Program-made: the position numbers and the translations under genes
Notes under the pieces: model-generated
The model's input: only the letters and a program-made list of their open reading frames with translations
Database searches by the model: none
Told to the model about the DNA's origin: nothing
Source of the DNA: Cricetomys ansorgei
Taxonomy: Eukaryota > Chordata > Mammalia > Rodentia > Nesomyidae
Length of the DNA: 64,000 nucleotides
Direction: 5' to 3'
Assembly: GCA_026225945.1 (NCBI GenBank)
Contig: JAMJFZ010002307.1
Coordinates: 4,171,001-4,235,000 of the forward strand
Shown: positions 59,834-64,000 of the stretch, piece after piece
How the letters are laid out: each line of letters opens with the position of its first letter
How positions within the stretch are numbered: the first letter of the stretch is position 1

Positions 59834-60212
59834 TTGTCTTGGTCGTTGTTCTATAGCTTTGAAGACACCATGACCAAGGCAACTCGTATAAAAGAAAGTG
59901 TTTTATTGGGGACCTGGTTATAGTTTCAGAGGCTTAGTCCATTTTCAGAGCCAGGAGCATGACAGCATGCAGGCAGATGCTGAAGAGGTAGCTGAGAGCT
60001 ACATCCAGATCCACAGGCAGAGAGAGGGGTTGGGGTAGAGGGAGGGAAGGAGAGATGCTGGGCCTGGCATGAGCTTTTGAAACTTCAAGGCCTTCCTCCA
60101 ATGACCCACTTTCTCCAACAAGGCCACACCTCCTGATCCTTGTAATCCTTTTAAACAGTTCCACTTCTGGTGACCAAGCGTTCAAATATATGAGCCTATT
60201 TGGGTCACCTGA
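59834..60212 (-). mobile_element. MT-type MaLR LTR, antisense
   Basis: GACACCATGACCAAGGCAAC, TCGTATAAAAGAAAGTGTTT, TATTGGGGACCTGGTTATAG, TTTCAGAGGCTTAGTCCATT, GGAGCATGACAGCATGCAGG, GGTAGCTGAGAGCTACATCC and TCCAACAAGGCCACACCTCC are the reverse complement of an MT-family LTR 3' half onward. It is a solo and moderately diverged. Confidence 0.8.
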
Positions 60213-61054
60213 CAAAAATAAAGTCTACACATTCCAGAACACTGTGACTGATGATTAAGGCAAAGCTGACACCAGCAGGTGCACACCAACTAGTTCCATT
60301 AATGCCCTTCACTGTCTGTATTGTTCCCAGCCAACTCTCAGCTACCCTAACTGTCTCAGTTTTTGCCAGGACCAGCACAGCTTCTCCAATAACTGAGAGT
60401 TTAGCATCTAGCTTAGTGGAGGGTTTCCACGGCTACCCTTCAGTTTCAGGGTCTGCTTGCATCACTGAAAGGTATGCACACAGTTGTTTAGACATCTGCT
60501 GAATATGATCTTGGAGTACAAATGCATAACTTAAGCTGTAGCTTGTAGGAGACTGAGTGAGCATTCACAAGGGGGAACAGGTGACTTCACAGCGCCACCC
60601 CACCCCATTACTGCATTGTTCAGTCTAGTTAAATCAAAACGGAAATACCTGACACAGAAAACTTTCAGTTCATAAGAACTTCTTTCCCTGGGGCTAGAAT
60701 TAGTAAAAGTAACACTTTCACACTTCTGTGCTGATTTTGTTTTGTACTTAATATAAGTGGCAAATTTTTTGTTTATTTTCTAATTAGTGAGTTTGCAATG
60801 TTTGTTTGTAAACAGTCACAAGGAAACTGATTTTTAAAAAGCAAGCTAAAGTACAATGTTATTTCTTAAAATTGCCTTTTCACTCAGAAGATGAATACAG
60901 TAGTGCATATTTCCTCCTAGCCATGAGGCTATTAACTTTTTAAAAACTTTTATTTTTATATACCGTGATTGATTTTTTTTAAAACCAGTTGTTTCTACTG
61001 AGATACTCTTCGTACATTTCATTTTAAATAATATTTGAGGTCTGAAAGTTTTTA

Positions 61055-61232
61055 CTGCATTTTATTTATTTATTTGGAGTGGGTACATGTGTGACACAGT
61101 AGTCATGAGGAAGTCGGAGGACAGATTGCTGGTGTCTGTTCTATCCTACCATATGAGACCCAGGAATTGAACTCAAGTTCACCAGCGTTAGCAGCAGACA
61201 CCTTTTTGTACTGAGCCTCATCACCATATTTG
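61055..61232 (-). mobile_element. B3-type SINE
   Basis: CATTTTATTTATTTATTTGG tail, GAAGTCGGAGGACAGATTGC, GTCTGTTCTATCCTACCATA, TGAGACCCAGGAATTGAACT and GTACTGAGCCTCATCACC give a reverse B3. Confidence 0.85.
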
Positions 61233-62139
61233 AGAATATTTAATTTCTCAAATTAAAGTGTAAAAGTCTCTATCTATTGTGTGGCTCTAGTATGTTTTCT
61301 CTGCTTTCCACTATAGTACCCAATGCCAAAAGAAGTTGCACAATTTCCCTGAATTCGCATAACTGGTGAACCTGGAATAGAAGGAAAGTCTCCTGGGACC
61401 CTTTGCCCTGCCTCATAGCAACTATGTTTGGGGTTTGTATTAGTGTTCTCAAGCCATGATTAGAGTGAAGCTTTCATTTACTACTAAAGTCAATAGAACA
61501 TACTGAACTAACTCATAAATAGATTAAAAACACGTTAAGGCACATGATCTGCACCATTTATAAGATTTTATTTCCTAATTTTTATTAACTGTTTGGTTCT
61601 TCCCATTCTGACTTGATGATAAATCATATGAAAAATTATCATGATAAATATTAATAAGAATTCAGAAGGTAAATTTCACTTAGCTTAAAATATATTTTAT
61701 TCATAGATTTTTCATGGTTTGCTGTTATTACTCTGTCCCTACCAATTTCTCTTCAAGAAATAATTTGGTATCAGTTTCCTATAAGAGCACTGGGGTTTTA
61801 TGGTCTCTGTCATCCAAAAAGCATTTGAACTAGAACAGACCAAGCCAGTCCTTGCCAAAAAACATCTTGCGCATTTACAACATAATTTTCTTATATTTTA
61901 TAAAATTCCTTAATAACTGATCAATATCTAAATAGTAATTATCATTCTTGGTAAGAAAATATATGTGTTTAAAACAGTTCCTTTTAGGAATTCAAATAGC
62001 TTCATACAACTGTTTGAATTCAGCTTCTGCAACCCATTACCTAGAGTAGAGAAGCCTTTTCTCAATATATCAATGTAGAGCATGTCTTTCTGAAACTATG
62101 GAAATCCTCCATGATGTGACACAAACCAATGATTGATCG

Positions 62140-62332
62140 ACTGATCATGATTGTGCGTGTCTGTCCATCACTGGCATGCCTGGAAACCTCGAGAGTTCAG
62201 AAGAGGGCATCAGCTCTCTGAACAGAGGTTACAGGTGTAACTGAGCCACTGTGTAGGTGCTGCAAATCTGGACCTGGGTCCTTTGGAAGAGCAGCCAGTG
62301 CTCTTAACCACTGAACCATCTCTCCAGACTCA
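62140..62332 (-). mobile_element. B2-type SINE
   Basis: CCTCGAGAGTTCAGAAGAGG, ACCTGGGTCCTTTGGAAGAG, CAGCCAGTGCTCTTAACCAC and TGAACCATCTCTCCAGAC are the reversed B2 landmarks, well preserved at the tRNA-like end. Confidence 0.93.
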
Positions 62333-62551
62333 CCAAGTAGCCTTAAAATTTGTAACTCGTAATCCTGAGGCATCACTGTCCCTAGGAGATGATTTGGGTA
62401 AACTTTGAAAAACTATGATATAATGGTCTATTTTTGAAAAATAGAAAAATAAAAAATCACAAAGGTGATAACTAGGAAAAATAAATATCTCATTTTAAAT
62501 CCCCAAAGGGTTTAGATCATTTGATTTTTGAAAATTTAAATTTTTTCTCAA

Positions 62552-62795
62552 GGACAGAGACATGTCTCAGCAATTAAGAGTGCTTATTGCTTTTGTAAAG
62601 CATTCAACTTTTGTTTCACAGTGCCCATCAGTGTGTCATTAGCTCACAACGTCATATACCACCAGCTGCAGGGGACCTCATGCCCTGTTCTGGCCTCTGT
62701 GGGCAATTTTATACATGTGCATGGATTCGTGCATGCATACTTGCATGCGCACACACATGTACACCCCCCCACAAATATTAAAAATACTAAAAGAT
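62552..62795 (+). mobile_element. B2/B3-type SINE
   Basis: GGACAGAGACATGTCTCAGC, AATTAAGAGTGCTTATTGCT, ACCAGCTGCAGGGGACCTCA, TGCCCTGTTCTGGCCTCTGT and CATGCATACTTGCATGCGCA, with a CA-rich end and an AAATATTAAAAA tail. Confidence 0.75.
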
Positions 62796-63012
62796 GAAAG
62801 AAGTCTCACCATTTCCTTTTCCTTTTTGTAATTCTGGTCCCCAAAAGAAAAGGAAGTGCCAACAAAACACTGTGTGGAAATGTTTTTAACAATACCATGT
62901 AAAAATTAGTAATAATTCAATTGTTGCTTAAATTTTGAACTTCAGTAGATTTGGGAAGGTTTAGAAAAGTCAAGGTGAACATATTTTCTCCAAAGTTAAG
63001 AGAACTTCTAAG

Positions 63013-63013
<1 letters not shown>

Positions 63014-63055
<42 letters not shown>
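63014..63055. repeat. (TG)n microsatellite
   Basis: About 20 uninterrupted TG units. Confidence 0.97.
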
Positions 63056-63056
<1 letters not shown>

Positions 63057-63349
63057 TTTCCAGTTCTAAAACACTTCCGTGGTTTAGGGATACTTTAGGG
63101 AATGCATAGAGATCTGTAACATTATTATGCAGATGAATGATTCATCTATGAGGTTCTCCTGTGCAGATGTAGAACTGGCCAGAACTAAACAGAACAGAAA
63201 ATCACTGAGACTCTGTTTTGTTCATGTATTTTTTTTTTTCATAGCAAGGCATGCTTTCAGATAAAAATGTAACCTTTAAAAATAAACATCAAAATTCCCT
63301 AAATACTTGTAATGATCTAGACTTTTCATTAAAATATCTTTATTTAATT

Positions 63350-63600
63350 TTGTAACATTGAACCACTTGTTATTTTCCAAAATAAATCAGTGTTTGGATT
63401 AAACAGAGATGACACCAGTTCAGCATTTATTCCAATCCTCCAACAACAAACTGATGGAAATGGAAAACTTGGGTATTTAAAGCAGCAGGTTTTGATTTAC
63501 AGCTTCCAGAGGCCACATTTAAACAGTAAAACATGAATTCTGGGCCGACCCAAATATCTAAATTCAGTAAATCAGACTGGGGAAGAGTCATTTGGTAAAA
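63350..63600. promoter_or_regulatory. Candidate conserved noncoding element
   Basis: Unique 250-bp block with words such as CACTTGTTATTTTCC (E-box-like next to a SOX-like core), CAACAACAAACTGATGG and GGCCGACCC. There is no repeat signature. The composition resembles developmental enhancers in introns, which is inference only. Confidence 0.25.
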
Positions 63601-64000
63601 TTTACTTCATATGCTACTTTTTATTGAAGATTATTGTATATCAAGACACTTTCTGGTTGTGGTCCTTCCTGAAGATGAAGGTCCCTGCGTCAATCAAATA
63701 GAACCATAGGCAGGGACTTAAAGAACTCTGTGTTTCCCCATGGCCTTGTGTCCCTTCTTGCAGTATTTCATTTCTGATTATATAGAGATGTAAGGTATTA
63801 GCCAACAAGTCACAGAAACACCTGTAAGTCTACAATTAATCTTAGAAATCTTTCCAAGGACAGTGTTGTGAGGTATGGATTTTCAAACACACCCATGATT
63901 GATAGAAGAATTGGGGCCAAGAACCAACTACCTTCTCGACCTGCTCTCTTTCCTGCTTGGTATCTTGGAGATGTATTAAATACACTTTGTTTTTTTTTTT

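Overview
This is muroid rodent chromosomal DNA from inside one very large gene. Intron-like unique sequence is littered with B1, B2/B3 and B4/ID-type SINEs, antisense LINE-1 remnants, MaLR-type LTRs and long simple repeats, a combination diagnostic of mouse-like rodents. No bacterial, viral or organellar gene is present, and no CpG-island promoter, tRNA, rRNA or CRISPR array was found. The species cannot be fixed. Repeats look mostly old and diverged, and no young IAP, full-length L1 or abundant rat-type ID element was seen. The one protein exon differs from the mouse/human protein as I remember it at three residues. A muroid other than house mouse, perhaps a cricetid, is plausible but unproven.

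The only confidently coding sequence is one 211-bp exon at 17408-17618 (+). It encodes part of the N-terminal region of the transcription factor SOX5 and has a good polypyrimidine tract/AG acceptor and an AG|GTAAAG donor. It begins in phase 0 and ends after one base of a codon. Everything to its left is the end of the preceding intron and everything to its right is the next intron. I did not find the next SOX5 exon by reading.

Layout. 1-17407: upstream intron with B1/B3/B4 copies, two URR1 hAT-type transposons in opposite orientations, a MaLR LTR, MIR relics, a B1-tail-derived CTTT/CCTT array and a C/T-rich tract. 17408-17618: SOX5 exon. 17744-17889: CCCT/CCTT array about 125 bp after the donor. 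18900-20170: antisense LINE-1. 21000-24100: SINE-dense stretch with TG/CG alternating tracts. 24100-41000: mostly unique DNA with few repeats, holding several conserved-noncoding candidates, an in-frame acceptor-flanked open frame (28715-28917) and a 33-bp minisatellite (33288-33809). 41000-46740: two MaLR LTRs, B1/B4 copies and an L1 3'-end-like repeat. 46740-53880: unique blocks with B4/B1, a second antisense L1 and an (AT)n tract. 53880-59480: 5.6 kb with almost no recognisable repeat. 59480-64000: B4, antisense MT-type LTR, B3, B2, TG tract and a final unique block.

Nearly all other open frames in the window are chance frames or run through repeats, and I do not call them genes. The most useful leads are the candidate cryptic exon, the minisatellite, the G-rich/C-rich structure-forming tracts near the exon, and five unique blocks that look like regulatory DNA. 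All of these are inferences to be tested by alignment or RNA data.
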